DNA of 64,000 nt from Skeletonema tropicum (Eukaryota; Bacillariophyta; Thalassiosirophyceae; Thalassiosirales; Thalassiosiraceae), in the NCBI GenBank assembly GCA_037178625.1, contig CM074127.1, forward strand, positions 4,092,001 to 4,156,000, read 5' to 3'. Shown here in pieces: positions 31,327-41,938 of the stretch (position 1 is its first letter; the number at the start of each line of letters is the position of its first letter). The notes beneath the pieces were generated by a model. The model was not told the origin of the DNA. It saw nothing but the letters and a program-made list of their open reading frames with translations, and did no database searches. The translations under genes and the position numbers were made by a program.

Positions 31327-32061
31327 GGTGTAGTGTTATGAAAAAAATTTAATACTAAATATATTCTCTGAACAATACAGTGCGATGATATATTATTTGT
31401 ACAGAAGGAAACTCCACCGATCGCTTACTACTTACTGTAGATTAGAGATGCGGTTGGTGGAACGTCATAATGGTAGTACGAGGCACTAACACACAACACC
31501 AACACCAACACCAACACGGGGCAGCCGCATGACGAGAGAGCCGGAGAAGAGAGAAAGAGCCCCTTCTCCAGCCTCCCTTTTCTGAAATGGTATTTTTATG
31601 CGTGGGAATAGGTGGGAATCAGTACTATATATATCCATGACGAGTTTTCAGCGCGCCCAAAAGTCAAAATCTTCCGAATATCGGAAGATTTTAGAATAGT
31701 CGGCTATATTGCTCCAGAAACACACCTAACCCCCTCCGATCACCTTGCCTATGCATGATTGGCCGTTGGTTTGGTGCATTTTGGCCATATACTCGCTGTG
31801 TAGTGCCATTTTCTATTTTTTTTTGCTTCAGCTAGTGGCCCGCTAGTAAAATTGCGAATTTTGAGTACCTACTGTGTGGGCATTATCTGGAGTGAGACAG
31901 ACCTACAATGCTTCCAACACACGTCTATGACCCCCCTGCGATGAGTTTGAGACGTTGGGAGGTGATCAGGTTCGATTAAATTGCAAATAACAGCCGTACA
32001 AGTAACACCTACCATTGCCCGTGGCAACAATTTTGTTGTATGAATCCTACTATGAATACTG
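31327..32061. other. Sld5 upstream region and left margin of the mobile-DNA island
   Basis: No gene is seen. It contains an ACACCA tandem run near 31491-31515, and from 31631 the first copy (A) of the terminal-repeat family that recurs at 34.4 and 39.3 kb. From about 31.7 kb the sequence is AT-rich with no recognisable coding content. Confidence 0.5.
31631..31692 (+). repeat. Terminal-repeat copy A (inverted relative to 39.3 kb)
   Basis: ATATCCATGACGAGTTTT at 31631-31648 is exactly complementary in inverted orientation to 39310-39327. It is followed at 31666-31692 by a 12-bp-arm palindrome AAAATCTTCCGA-ATA-TCGGAAGATTTT, whose core recurs in copies B and C. This looks like one end of a DNA transposon. 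Confidence 0.75.
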
Positions 32062-32284
32062 CTATGCTATACAGACGCAATATCTCTCATGTGCCTTTCC
32101 CTGCTCTCTTTGGACGTTTTCTGACAGTGACCGGCACAGCTGGACGTTGCGCTGCAGATGGCGCCGTAGCGACACCGGTAGCAGAAGCGGCAGCAGATTG
32201 AATTGCAATCCCTCCTTCATCTGCCTCCATATCTTCTTCTCCGCCTGCACCTGGAGCGATTCCTCTCGCAATATTAATCAACTC

Positions 32285-33181
32285 ACCTCTTGCCAAGCAT
32301 AGATCTCTGTCCTAGTTGATGAGCGGCGTTGTAGCAGGTCCATTTAGTCAACCTTTCCACATACTGAAATGAGCCATCGCCATTCATGAGAACATTTCCA
32401 TTGCTATCCATCACCGGAATCTTGGTTCTGAAGTACTTTGGATGCTTCGTGTTGTCTTCTTTCTTTGGTGCCGAGAAGCAGAGGTATCGGCTGCAACCGT
32501 GTCAAAAGTAGTCCGTCCCTCTACCACAGTTTGCACATGTCCGCTTAATTTCCTTCAACCGAGGAGTTGCACTAGCATTACCACTTGCAGTATTCTTCTC
32601 CTGTTGAAACTTAACAAGCTGTCCGTGCGAGAACCCTACACATAATTCACAGCGCAGCTGATGCGTTGGAGTATTGGCCTTCCCTCGATGTTTTGGAGTT
32701 TTGTTTGTCTTGCAAGTTGCAAAGGGCATCTCCACGGGGTTTGGTGTGTTGTTGGCGCGAGTGCTACGGCTACGTCCCTCTCCAGCACTACTACTAATTC
32801 CATCGAAACTTTCTATAGGAAAGAACTGATTGATTTCATTCAAATCGTCATTTGTGAGAGTGGCTCCTTCAATACTATCCAGCCCAACTCCAGTATATCT
32901 TGAACTTTCTGCCCGCATCAAAAACGTGCCTATCATGTAATCCAAAGAATCTCGAACGAAGCACGGGCATTGTTGGTTCCGCGTGCATGGAAGAGAGACG
33001 GATAGAAATCAAGGTCCTCTTTGGCTGTAAGCCATTGTTTACCCAGTTTGTGACGGTCTCGTGGAACTGCTTCTAAATATCTATATCCTTGCCGTATACT
33101 ATGTCCATGAAGCGATCCAAACCATCCGGGGAGGAACAACAATTCTTTTCTTTGTTTGTTTCCAAGCATTCTCGATTGCAA
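32285..33181 (-). pseudogene. Decayed transposase, possibly piggyBac-like zinc-finger end
   Basis: Minus-strand open pieces at 33181-32933 and 32945-32502 continue in frame past a TGA (32504-32502) to 32285. The second piece carries paired cysteines (CELC ... CANCGRGTDYF, then after the stop HGCSRYLCF), a pattern like the C-terminal Cys-rich domain of piggyBac-type transposases; the TGA lies where a cysteine would be expected. The two pieces are in different frames near 32940 and read as if shifted by one base. A GTGAGT donor follows at the end (GGCAAGAG/GTGAGT), so a further exon may exist in 32.06-32.28 kb. I did not recognise a catalytic DDE core. Family assignment is tentative. Confidence 0.45.
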
Positions 33182-34364
33182 TTTATTCCACTTTGGTGGT
33201 CAAGGTGCTGTTCCATCGGGAGGATGCTCCTCACCAACACCGTCCTCATCATCGGAGAGGTACTCTCCTGACGATCATCCTAGTAACACACATCAGAATT
33301 TCTACCGTAAACGTCCTCGTCGATGACAGCAGCAGCGCCCATGTGGCTGGTAGCACGCAATGCATTCATGACGACGTGTGCACAGACAACAGGAGAGGAA
33401 AATGAAGATCGAGGATGACATCAGTACCCCAAGCCGAGCAGAAGAGCTTAAAGACAGTTCAACTGAAGATTATTTGCTTGAGTTTGTCAAAGTCGATGAG
33501 TCTGAGCATTTGGAGACGGTAGCTACGGAACAAGCCAGCAAGATGCAAGCCATGCACACTTTAATGAAAGAATTCGCCAATAAATAGTCTGAACAGCAAT
33601 ACGAAAGAGATTTTGAACGTCCTTATTATGCAGTGAAGAAGTCGTAGTGCGAGGGTGACTTCATGTATTGCAGTGATATGATGAAGAGGATGATGACTAA
33701 ACCTCATGCAAGTGCACATTTTGAAGATGTATTTGTAGATGTAATGCGCAGTATTGGTGTGTTTGAGTTGCTATAGTATCTTCTCCTCGTCTATTACCAA
33801 TCAAGCCATGTATTGTTTCTTATAGAATAATAATATCATTCCCAGATCAATAATTTCATGTCCACATAGCACCAGCATTCCCACTATGACGGTCGATTAA
33901 TACCCAAAATACGGCAGCGATCCTCGATTATATAGTCTTTAAGCTATCCAATGGGCCATCAATTGGTCTATGGGAACACTAGGAACATGATACGTTGCTC
34001 TATCAAAGATTGGTGATTTTTACGAAGTAGGCAAGATGTCCGTACTTGAAGCGGCATTACGACCACAACGACTGATACCAAGTGAAATAGCGCCAGCACC
34101 CGTCGAATATATAGATCATGGGCTGTCCATAGAGCCCTCGCTCGGCTTGTGAGGAAATGTGTAACATGGTGAAACTACACACCGAACATGGTGGTTTTGA
34201 TCATCTTTGTGATGGAGGCTGAAAGAGCCGGCGCGCCAAAACTAAAACGCCGTTTTGTACCCCCTCGATCGATGCAGTATGACAAAAAATTGTAGTATTT
34301 AGCTAAAAAGACCTCATAGATCTTATTTTGGGCGATTGTTGGGGTGTATATAACGTTTTTCCAA
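33182..34364. other. Non-coding stretch inside the mobile-DNA island
   Basis: No recognised gene. One plus-strand frame at 33405-33587, acidic and helix-like (SEHLETVATEQASKMQAMHT), could be a gene relic but has no homologue I know. The rest is AT-rich and leads to terminal-repeat copy B. Confidence 0.4.
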
Positions 34365-34480
34365 AATCTTCCGAAAGTCGGAAGATTTCAATAGCGTAAT
34401 GGAATTTCACCATTTTTGGAGGGGGTTGAAAATTGCAGGTTGAAATTTCAGAAATTTCAAGGGATTAAATTTCACTCTAG
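34365..34480 (+). repeat. Terminal-repeat copy B, left flank of the hAT gene
   Basis: Palindrome AAATCTTCCGA-AAG-TCGGAAGATTT at 34365-34389, then TAGCGTAATGGAATTTCA at 34393-34410. The latter is exactly repeated in inverted orientation at 39260-39277 beyond the other side of the hAT gene. TGAAATTTCA-type words follow to about 34475. It probably marks the left subterminal region of the hAT element. Confidence 0.75.
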
Positions 34481-34531
34481 CTTATCCTGAGATAGTCGTA
34501 ATACTTTGCACTCTGCAGTCAACACATCACT

Positions 34532-37144
34532 CTAAGAGAGACTGTCAGCAAGCTTCTTTCCAAGCATCTTCTTCGCATCCATGATATGACGGAGGTTTTC
34601 CTTCCCTCGAAGAAGTGCAACACCAGTTGGATCCTTCATCCTATTCCTATCCTTCACAAGAATGCTGTTCTTCAGAGGTTTGGCCCTACGCTCACAATCC
34701 ATCGATCCGACAGTTCCCATAGACATTAGAGGCTTAGCAACCAATCGATAGAAGTCAGATGATCCTGCATAACATTCAAACCACGTGATGCGACCAGAAA
34801 TAGCACCAGTTGATTCCACATACTGTACCACATTTTTGATACTAAAAGACTTGTTGTTCTGTTGCAGCTGTTCCAAAGATGGAAGCGATGGAAGTGGAAC
34901 GTCAAAAGAATGAAACCAGTCATTGTTTTGAGTATCAAAGTCCTCAAAATCCTTTTTAACTCTCCTCCGCATCTCATCAGAACCATCTTCACCCAAAGGC
35001 ACATACCACTCGATCATCTTCCTTACGAGCGCAGCCTTGTTAGTCTGCAGGTAGAACAACTCCCTCCACACACGAGAGTTTGGGTCACAGAGGAAACACA
35101 TCAAGTGATGCTCATCGAGTAAACCAACCTTCAGTCCGCTGGGATCAACACCATCCATATTGAAACGTTCACGGATCATACCAGCAACTTCTGCTCTTGA
35201 GCCCTGACCAAGAAGTTCATCAAACTCGGGAGTGAGACACTTGTTAATATCATTGCGCAGCGCTTGAACCAAGAGGGGGTAAGCACTAAGTGGCATATCC
35301 TTGCGGGAACAAGCCAAATGTGCTTCCTTGAAAGGGAGCGTGAAGGCAATAACAACATCAAACATCTTCCAAATATTTTCCTTCTTGAAGTGCTCCATCA
35401 GCTCATCCAACTCAGCTTGCTTTGTTGCAGTGCGCTCACTACGATACTTTTGATACTCCGCCTTGCCAGGAAGTACAAGAAGAAAGTCACGACACTTGCG
35501 AGCGCTCACAACAACGTCATGTAGAAGGTTCATCCGTGTCTCCACGGGGCAGAAAACTTTGGAGTAAAACACGAGCTCATCCACTAGAGCTGCGCTGCGT
35601 CGGAAAGAATCAATGCGATCAATCTTCACGAAGTCCCTGACTTTCCTAGCATACTTTATGACAAGTTGCATAACTGAAGTCTTGGCTAGGTCTTTCATAA
35701 GCAAATCGATGCAATGAGCCGGATCGCGTGTAACTATGACCTTCATCCCTGGATACTTTTCTTCAAGTTCCTTCCCAACTCGATCCGCAACATGCCTTGC
35801 AGCATTATCAACAGGAATGCTCACAATCTTCGCATTGTATTCTTTCATGACGTTTTCACAAACCCTCACAGCATCCTCTATTTCGGCTTCGGTAACATGC
35901 TTATCGCTTCCAAGATCTTTCCATTCGAGGAAGAGTGAGAAGTCACTCTTCGCGACGGTGTATACGATCTAGGCAGAAGAGGATACAGCAGGGCAACATA
36001 AATAGTAGTGAGACAATTGAAAGCAATGAAGTTATTGTACAGAACATAAATCACGTACCTTTTGTTTGCCCAAGACAGTGACTCCATCCATCGCAACATT
36101 TACATGTCCGGGAATTTTTGCCATAAATGATTTCAACTCCGATGTCGTTTGTTTATCAATTTTAATGACATACTTGTCATAGATTGTTTCAACATCACTT
36201 GGAATGAACTTCAAGATGGCAGGGTATCGTTGGTGTAGGCTTGCTTGCACCCAAGGATCCAATAGACGACTCAATGGCTCGCCACGAGCGACAATGGCTC
36301 GTACCTCGTGCATGAGTACAATGTCAGCAGATGCCTGGTTCATGCTCTTACCATACGTGTGCTCCATAGTAGTTTGTGCAGATGGTACACGCTTTGTTTT
36401 CTTGCGAGGGGGAACGGATGTGGAGGTGGATTTGGTGACATCACTAACGTCCCCAGAGTTGGATAGTAGATCAATCACCGCAACGGGGCCATGATTACTA
36501 CGCATGGCAGCAACAGTTTCACTTGGGTTGGATTGAAGTGCAAGATACGTTGCTTGTTTCTTATTCGCTTGAGCCCCTCCTTCGATTTGTCTCCTTGTGT
36601 GAGGGCATGTCAACCCTTCACATTCGTGGAGAGAATGTTTTCTAGCTCTTGTTGCATTAAATGTCGCTAGCAACTTGTTGTACTTAGGACAGTGCTTGCA
36701 TACAATACGTAACTTGCCATTGGGTTGGGGCGTGATTTCGTATTGGGAATAGAGCGTTGAGTCTCGTTGCTTTTTGGCATCCGGAGCTGCTGCAAAAGGC
36801 ACAGCAGCAGGTGGTGCTGCGGGTGGATCGACTGCAGCGACGGCAGGTGGATCGACAGCAGCGACGGCAGCATCGGCAGTTGGGGCCGCAGCGGTGAGCT
36901 TGTGTTGGACACAGTGAAGACACATGAGAGCGGTATGGGAGTTGGCAAGTGTTTTTGCATGATCATTAAGATCCCCTGCAGGGTTTTTGTAGGATGGGTT
37001 GCCCACAATTTCCTCACAGTAGAGTTTACCGCAAAGGGCACCATGAATTGGTCCTTCACACATCATGCACTGATGATCAGCCGGGTTGTTGAGGGGGGAG
37101 TTCTTCATGCCACAAAGGGCGTTGGCGGCGCATGTCAAAAGCAT
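34532..37144 (-). CDS. hAT-family transposase (BED-like finger, DUF659-like, dimerisation domain)
   Basis: Cut-and-paste transposase of a hAT-superfamily element. Two exons, 37144-36059 and 35968-34532, with a 90-bp intron (GTACGT...CCTAG, phase 0), give 840 residues without stop or frameshift. The N-terminus has CxxC pairs (CMMCEGPIHGALC, CLHC), then an Ala/Pro-rich linker with a repeated AAVDPPAV, then a BED-like finger (CKHCPKYNK ... HSLHEC). A DUF659-like segment leads to GHVNVAMDGVTVLGKQK. The catalytic domain includes VDNAARHVADRVGKEL and DPAHCIDLLMKDLAK and VETRMNLLHD. The C-terminal dimerisation region ends GSMDCERRAKPLKNSI ... KDRNRM. Flanking inverted repeats are at 34.4 and 39.3 kb. 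Integrity suggests recent activity. Confidence 0.85.
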
Positions 37145-37408
37145 TATTGTTGAAGATTATTGAATTGTTGTTGTTATTGCCAGGCAAACTATGACAGCGT
37201 GGTAGACGGCAGAGTGAACAAAAAGTTGATTTGTGCACATACCCGCACCCAAAATAAGAGCCATCCGCGCCCAAAATCATCTGGTACATGCCAATGCAGG
37301 AACACGCATGTAAGCTGAATTACTACGAAGGAATAAGTAATACTGCATTGTTAGTCGCCAGCATTTTGGTGAAGAGTTACTCTCCGCTGAGTTGACAAAC
37401 TCATCATC
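37145..37408. other. Upstream region of the hAT transposase gene
   Basis: About 260 bp between the transposase ATG and the left end of the 1.65-kb TIR element. It must hold the native promoter, so the inserted element may have separated the gene from distal 5' sequence. No distinct motif is recognised. Confidence 0.4.
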
Positions 37409-39063
37409 TTGGGTTCCCTCCTGGCCAAAACCACTAATTAGTGGTCATACGTAGGGGGTAGTTAGAGGACATTCTAACACCTCCCAAACCCTAACATTCA
37501 AGGAATACACCACCAAAGACCTCTACAACAGAGTCCAAGCCCAAAAATCCGCAATGAAAACGCCCAAATAGAAGTAGAGATAGCTATATACACACCATAA
37601 AATCGCTATTTTAGTGACCACTAATTAGTGGTCGAGAATTATGTGTTGTTGTGTAATTGTTTATGCTTCCCCCAACAAACAGTGCACATGGGAACCTTCT
37701 TATGATATGTGGAGTAGGTTTTGACCTCTATGCGGCATGTGGCACGCCTATCCTTGATGTACTGTGTGCCAACCTTCTGCCGACATTTTGTAAAATCTGG
37801 CTTGAATTCAAGCACGGGCTTGACCGTCTAGCTCGCCTGTTGGGGCGAATAGGAGAGCAGGAAGCTTTCCTGCACTGCATATGATGTTGTTCTAACATTT
37901 ACTTGGCTGATTGACGACGAAAATCACGTTTGGGTGGAGAATTCTCAACTCTAGTATGCGATATCTTGACACGAGAAGGGCGCAAATTAGCGCAAATTCT
38001 GCTGAAATGAGGTGTAGGCGCAGGTTTAGCGGAGATAACAGCCAATCAAAGGATATCGTCGTGTACATTAATGTCGTTGTGGTCGCTGTGCAAGAGATCA
38101 CCATCGGATTTGCATTACTTATTGGCCAAACATACATCATAGAGTGGTGATTTGGTGCTGATGGATGCCAATTTTTTTTTGGAAAAAATGCGCTACACCA
38201 CAACCTGGCATCACCTGCAGCCGCCCTGTCATTAATTTGGACCATTCCACCAACAATATTCCTATAATTAATATCATATGATGCTGTCTTTGTTTTTATT
38301 CCATTTAAAGCGGTTGATTTGTCGAATAATTATTGAATATTGCCATTATATTTGTGTCGATAAATCGTCATCATCGCATCCCCGTCGCTTCAATTCATGT
38401 GAGATGCTAACCAAAACGAACTCTCTTGGGTAGATGGGCCGCTTTCCATGTCCCCATCTGTAGATAGGTTGGCCGCTTTGGGTAGGGATCGTTGTTTTCG
38501 AGTAGAATACCGTCGTATGTCGACTGCAAATAACTTTGCATGGTGGTTGGGACATCATCCGGTTGCCGGTGAAGTTTGTGCATGATTGTTGTAGGATCCA
38601 GGCCATCTCGATGCTCTTCTTCGACCACCTGGTTAGCCACTCATATTGTGACTGTTGTGGTATGCTTTCTGATGGGTAAAAGCATCTACTAAATGCAGAT
38701 ACGACGGCTCGTATGCCGGGCCTCTTTCGCCATGGTGATGGTGTGATGAAATGTGAGTTCTACGGGTGGCAACATTTTTGATATCAATTCCTACGTACCC
38801 CCAAGTTGAAGTTGCAAAACTTCCGAAAAAAACTCGTCGGCTGTTCGCCAAATTTGTCAGTAGGCTAGTGTTTGAACGTTAATAGGTTGGGCCCTCTCCA
38901 GGGAACACGTGATATAATAGGTGTACGCCTTGTCAAGACATTGAAGAGGGTGCCACCTGAATTTGATAACGTTTGAGTGATTATAAGTGTGTCGTAGGAG
39001 TACGTAAACTGACCACTAATTAGTGGTTTTTCCGCTAATTAGTGGCCCCAGGAGGGAACCCAA
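37409..39063. mobile_element. 1.65-kb non-autonomous TIR element nested in the hAT element
   Basis: Perfect 16-bp terminal inverted repeats TTGGGTTCCCTCCTGG lie at 37409-37424 and 39048-39063. Immediately inside both ends is the palindrome CCACTAATTAGTGG (37431-37444 and 39013-39026), with a third copy at 37618-37631 and a variant CCGCTAATTAGTGG at 39032-39045. The flanking dinucleotide TC is the same on both sides, which might be a 2-bp target duplication. The interior has no recognisable transposase, only short frames (minus strand 38407-38640 and 38633-38851) without motifs. It lies between the hAT gene and its right terminal repeat, so it inserted into that element. Confidence 0.8.
37431..39045. 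repeat. Palindromic subterminal repeats CCACTAATTAGTGG
   Basis: Perfect 14-bp palindromes at 37431-37444, 37618-37631 and 39013-39026, with a one-mismatch copy at 39032-39045. Their position next to the TIRs is what is expected of transposase-binding sites; this role is inferred. Confidence 0.85.
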
Positions 39064-39179
39064 TCTGGATGGTGCGTGGTGTTCTTTGGGGTTTGGTGGT
39101 TGGTGGAATGAAGGGTCTTAGGTTATTTTTGTGCTACGTGTTGGTTCAGTACCATCCGTTCGCGCCAGAATTTTTGTGA

Positions 39180-39327
39180 AATTTCATTGTTGGCCAAAAT
39201 TGGTGCAACTTTCACCCTGTAAATTTCACGAAAGTTGCAGTAGTGAAATTTCACCCTTTTGAAATTCCATTACGCTAGATTTCAAAAAAGCTTCCGAATA
39301 TCGGAAGAAAAAACTCGTCATGGATAT
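39180..39327 (-). repeat. Terminal-repeat copy C, right end of the mobile island
   Basis: Inverted relative to copies A and B. AAAACTCGTCATGGATAT at 39310-39327 is the exact complement of copy A's outer 18 bp. CTTCCGA-ATA-TCGGAAG lies at 39291-39307. TGAAATTCCATTACGCTA at 39260-39277 complements copy B. Several GAAATTTCA words lie at 39178-39255. It is the only copy sharing perfect blocks with both others. Confidence 0.75.
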
Positions 39328-39463
39328 TTCAAATCAGCCTTTCGAAACGTTCTATAGGTTTTTGTTGATGCGCCATCACTCTTGATGCTTCTTGTAGCTT
39401 GCTCCAAGAGTCATTCGAGAAGGGCAAACCTATCGATCTACGACCTCATTAGCAGCACATATC

Positions 39464-40473
39464 ATGTCAGACAGCGGTTCGGAGAAATCGGTATCTGAAG
39501 CGGAGGAGGGGTTGCCTCAGATCCAGTGAGTGTCATCAGGCTAATGTTTGGACACAGCGTAGAGTTGTATAATATACTCACATCTTATCGCCCAACCTGC
39601 CATTTTACTCAGGAATGGTGAACCTCAAACGTCACCGGCTGAGCTTACTGAAGGATGCTTACGCTGGCTGAAAGCGTCTTATTCCTTTCTATATGTAGAG
39701 GTGTTTTCACTCATACTTCTGTTTGCATGTGTAGCACTATGGCGTACTTCTACATTCTGGTCTTCTACAGTGTGGTTGAAATATGCACTATCAGTAGCAT
39801 GCGTTTCCTTTGGCATTTGTCTATTTTTACAGACAATGGAGTTTTTGAAGCCTGGGTTTCTACAGAAACCAGTGGTAGGAGAGCATTCATCTGAGAAATT
39901 ATGCAGTGTGTTCCTCCTTTTGTGGTGGATAGTTGGGACTGGCTTTATCACATTTAAAGGTATGCATGCTTGCATATTTCTGGCAAAGCTGTTACTCTTT
40001 TCATACTGACGTCATGCAACATCTCTCTAGGTCCCTTCATTTTTACATCAAATGGATGGTTTGGTGCTTGGGGTGGGCTAATTTCTTCAACACACTGGTG
40101 CATTGGACTCGATTTTGCGTCTTATAATTCCCAATCGAGAGAAATTAAATACGTGTTGAACCTTGTATTTTGTTCGATAGTGGCTATACTTGCTTCCATA
40201 AACCCATTACGAGTGAAGTCAGTCAACTTTGAAGGCGCTGGGGTATCGATTGCAGCTGGAGCCATCACTTTGATAGTTTGCGCATATCTTATCGGGATGT
40301 ACAATGATATTGCGAAGAATGTTATCAAGCTCACAGCTGCTCTACTTTTTGTATTGTGGTTGATCACAGCTGGGATTTGTACGTACATGGGGCCGTTTCT
40401 ACTCACAGGCAATGGTTTCTTTGCGGTGTGGCTATCAGCTTTATGCGCATTGAAGATCGTGACGATTGATTGA
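39464..40473 (+). CDS. Polytopic membrane protein of a duplicated family (paralogue 1)
   Basis: Three exons (39464-39525, 39613-39959, 40031-40473) with introns of 87 and 71 bp (GTGAGT...CTCAG; GTATGC...TCTAG) give 283 residues. A short acidic N-terminus (MSDSGSEKSVSEAEEG) is followed by about eight hydrophobic helices in two similar halves. The halves share a signature: GTGFITFKGPFIFTSNGWFGAWGG in the first and ITAGICTYMGPFLLTGNGFFAVW in the second, i.e. W-x3-AGI-T-GPF-x3-GNG-F-W. This implies internal duplication. It is not a family I can name; MARVEL/tetraspan-like topology is a guess. A paralogue lies tail-to-tail at 40593-41500. Splice sites were chosen from consensus, phase and similarity to that paralogue. 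Confidence 0.75.
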
Positions 40474-40592
40474 GATATTGAATGAGCTGGTTAGATTAGA
40501 GGATGAATGATATGAATGACAAATATTTTAATGTACACTGCAACGTTTTAGTACTTCTGAAATATCACGTTTGCCCAAGCCAATCACTCCAA

Positions 40593-41500
40593 TCATAAAA
40601 TTTCATCTTCTCTGGCAAATTGATGATTGGCAAAGAGAATCGCCGCAAGAAACCCTCCCCACGACGCAAAGTATCCGTTTCCTGTTTCTCGAAATGGGCC
40701 ATCAAATGTAAGTATGCCTGCTACTGTTGCCCAGATGACAAACATAAAGGCTGCAACCAGCTTCATCATTTGAATCGGGATATCATCATACATTTTAAGA
40801 ATAACCACAGATGTAACGAAAGTAATAATTCCAGCTGTCAGACCCCAAATAGCATTTCCGTTGGATCTAATTTTCGGAATGCAAGCAAATAATGTCACGA
40901 GACCACAAAGAAGAGAAAAGAACGCCATTTTTCGACCTTTCTCAGTTTCATTTACTTGACTCCTAAATGATTCCGTGTTTAGAGCCCAATCTAAGGTTCG
41001 TTCGGTAGAGAAATGCAAAGTCAGCCAGTGGAGAAGTGACGCAAATCAAACTCACACACAATACTACAATACTCACGTGTTGCAAATAGAAAACCTGCCC
41101 AAGCAGAAAAGTACCCATTTGATGTTGTGGTAAATGGAGCCTTGAAGGTAATAATTCCAGTACCGATACCCCACCAAAGAAACAGAAATAAGCTTACACC
41201 CTTTTCAGTTTTATCTAGGAAACCTGGCGAAACGAATTCTCCTGTCTGAATTATGAGGCACAAGGCCAAAGAAATGACTGCCACTGACAAAGAATATGCC
41301 TTGTATGAATCAGAACCATCCCAAACTCCCAGAGTGGAAAACATTAACACAAGCGATGCAACTTCCACATAGATGAAAGCCCTGGCAACCTTAGCCCACG
41401 CCTGAGTAGTGGCCACAATTTCAGATGGACTGGTTTGAGCAGATGGCCTCGGCTCTGGAGTTGAGATCACCACTTCTTCTTCCTCGTCGTCGATGCTCAT
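40593..41500 (-). CDS. Polytopic membrane protein of a duplicated family (paralogue 2)
   Basis: Two exons (41500-41077, 40990-40593) with an 86-bp intron (GTGAGT...CTTAG, phase 1) give 273 residues. An acidic N-terminus (MSIDDEEEEVVISTPEP) is followed by about eight hydrophobic helices in two halves. Each half ends in the family signature: GTGIITFKAPFTTTSNGYFSAW and VAGILTFDGPFRETGNGYFASW. Joining the exons restores ATHWALNTESF, which matches THWCIGLDFASYNS in the neighbour. It shares FLxPGFL and YVEVxSLxLxF segments with paralogue 1 but has a different intron position. Function is unknown. The stop codons of the two genes are 119 bp apart, so this is probably an inverted local duplication. 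Confidence 0.75.
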
Positions 41501-41938
41501 GCTTTACTTGTTGCTTCGCGGTTGCTTCTCTTCACGTCAATTGTAATGTTTGTGTCGGGTGTCGGTCCACGGATCACATCACATCAACCAGCCACTCTCA
41601 CATTGTTGGCGGCACTGTGTCGGCGGCAAATTTCAATTTGATGTGTGAGTTCGGATGCCAAGAAGTATGGACTCCCAATCAAGAGCAAGAGCATTTGTAA
41701 CTGTAAACTGTAACATTCCGTAACAATTCTGACAGTTTTATCCCCACCATGGGATTTTGTGTATGGTATCTATCTGCCTCCATCTGCGTGCATTGAATTG
41801 AAGCAAAAGCACTATTGCCACAGCCTCTCAAGTCAACCCAACGTGTCCTGATCTGTCATTGATTGGCGTGTTCTTTAGATAAATAATTCTAATTGGAAAC
41901 TGATTTGAGGGTTCATTTCATTTCTCAAAATATCAAAA
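41501..41938. other. Divergent promoter region, membrane protein and golgin
   Basis: About 440 bp between the start of the minus-strand membrane protein and the golgin start. No coding content is supportable. AT-rich, with no repeat seen. Confidence 0.4.

Noticed and set aside
33378..33587. 69-codon acidic plus-strand frame in the mobile island
   Set aside because: No recognised family; kept only as a remark in the description of that stretch.
38346..38851. Two adjoining minus-strand frames inside the 1.65-kb TIR element as a two-exon gene
   Set aside because: No convincing splice pair joining conserved sequence and no transposase motif.
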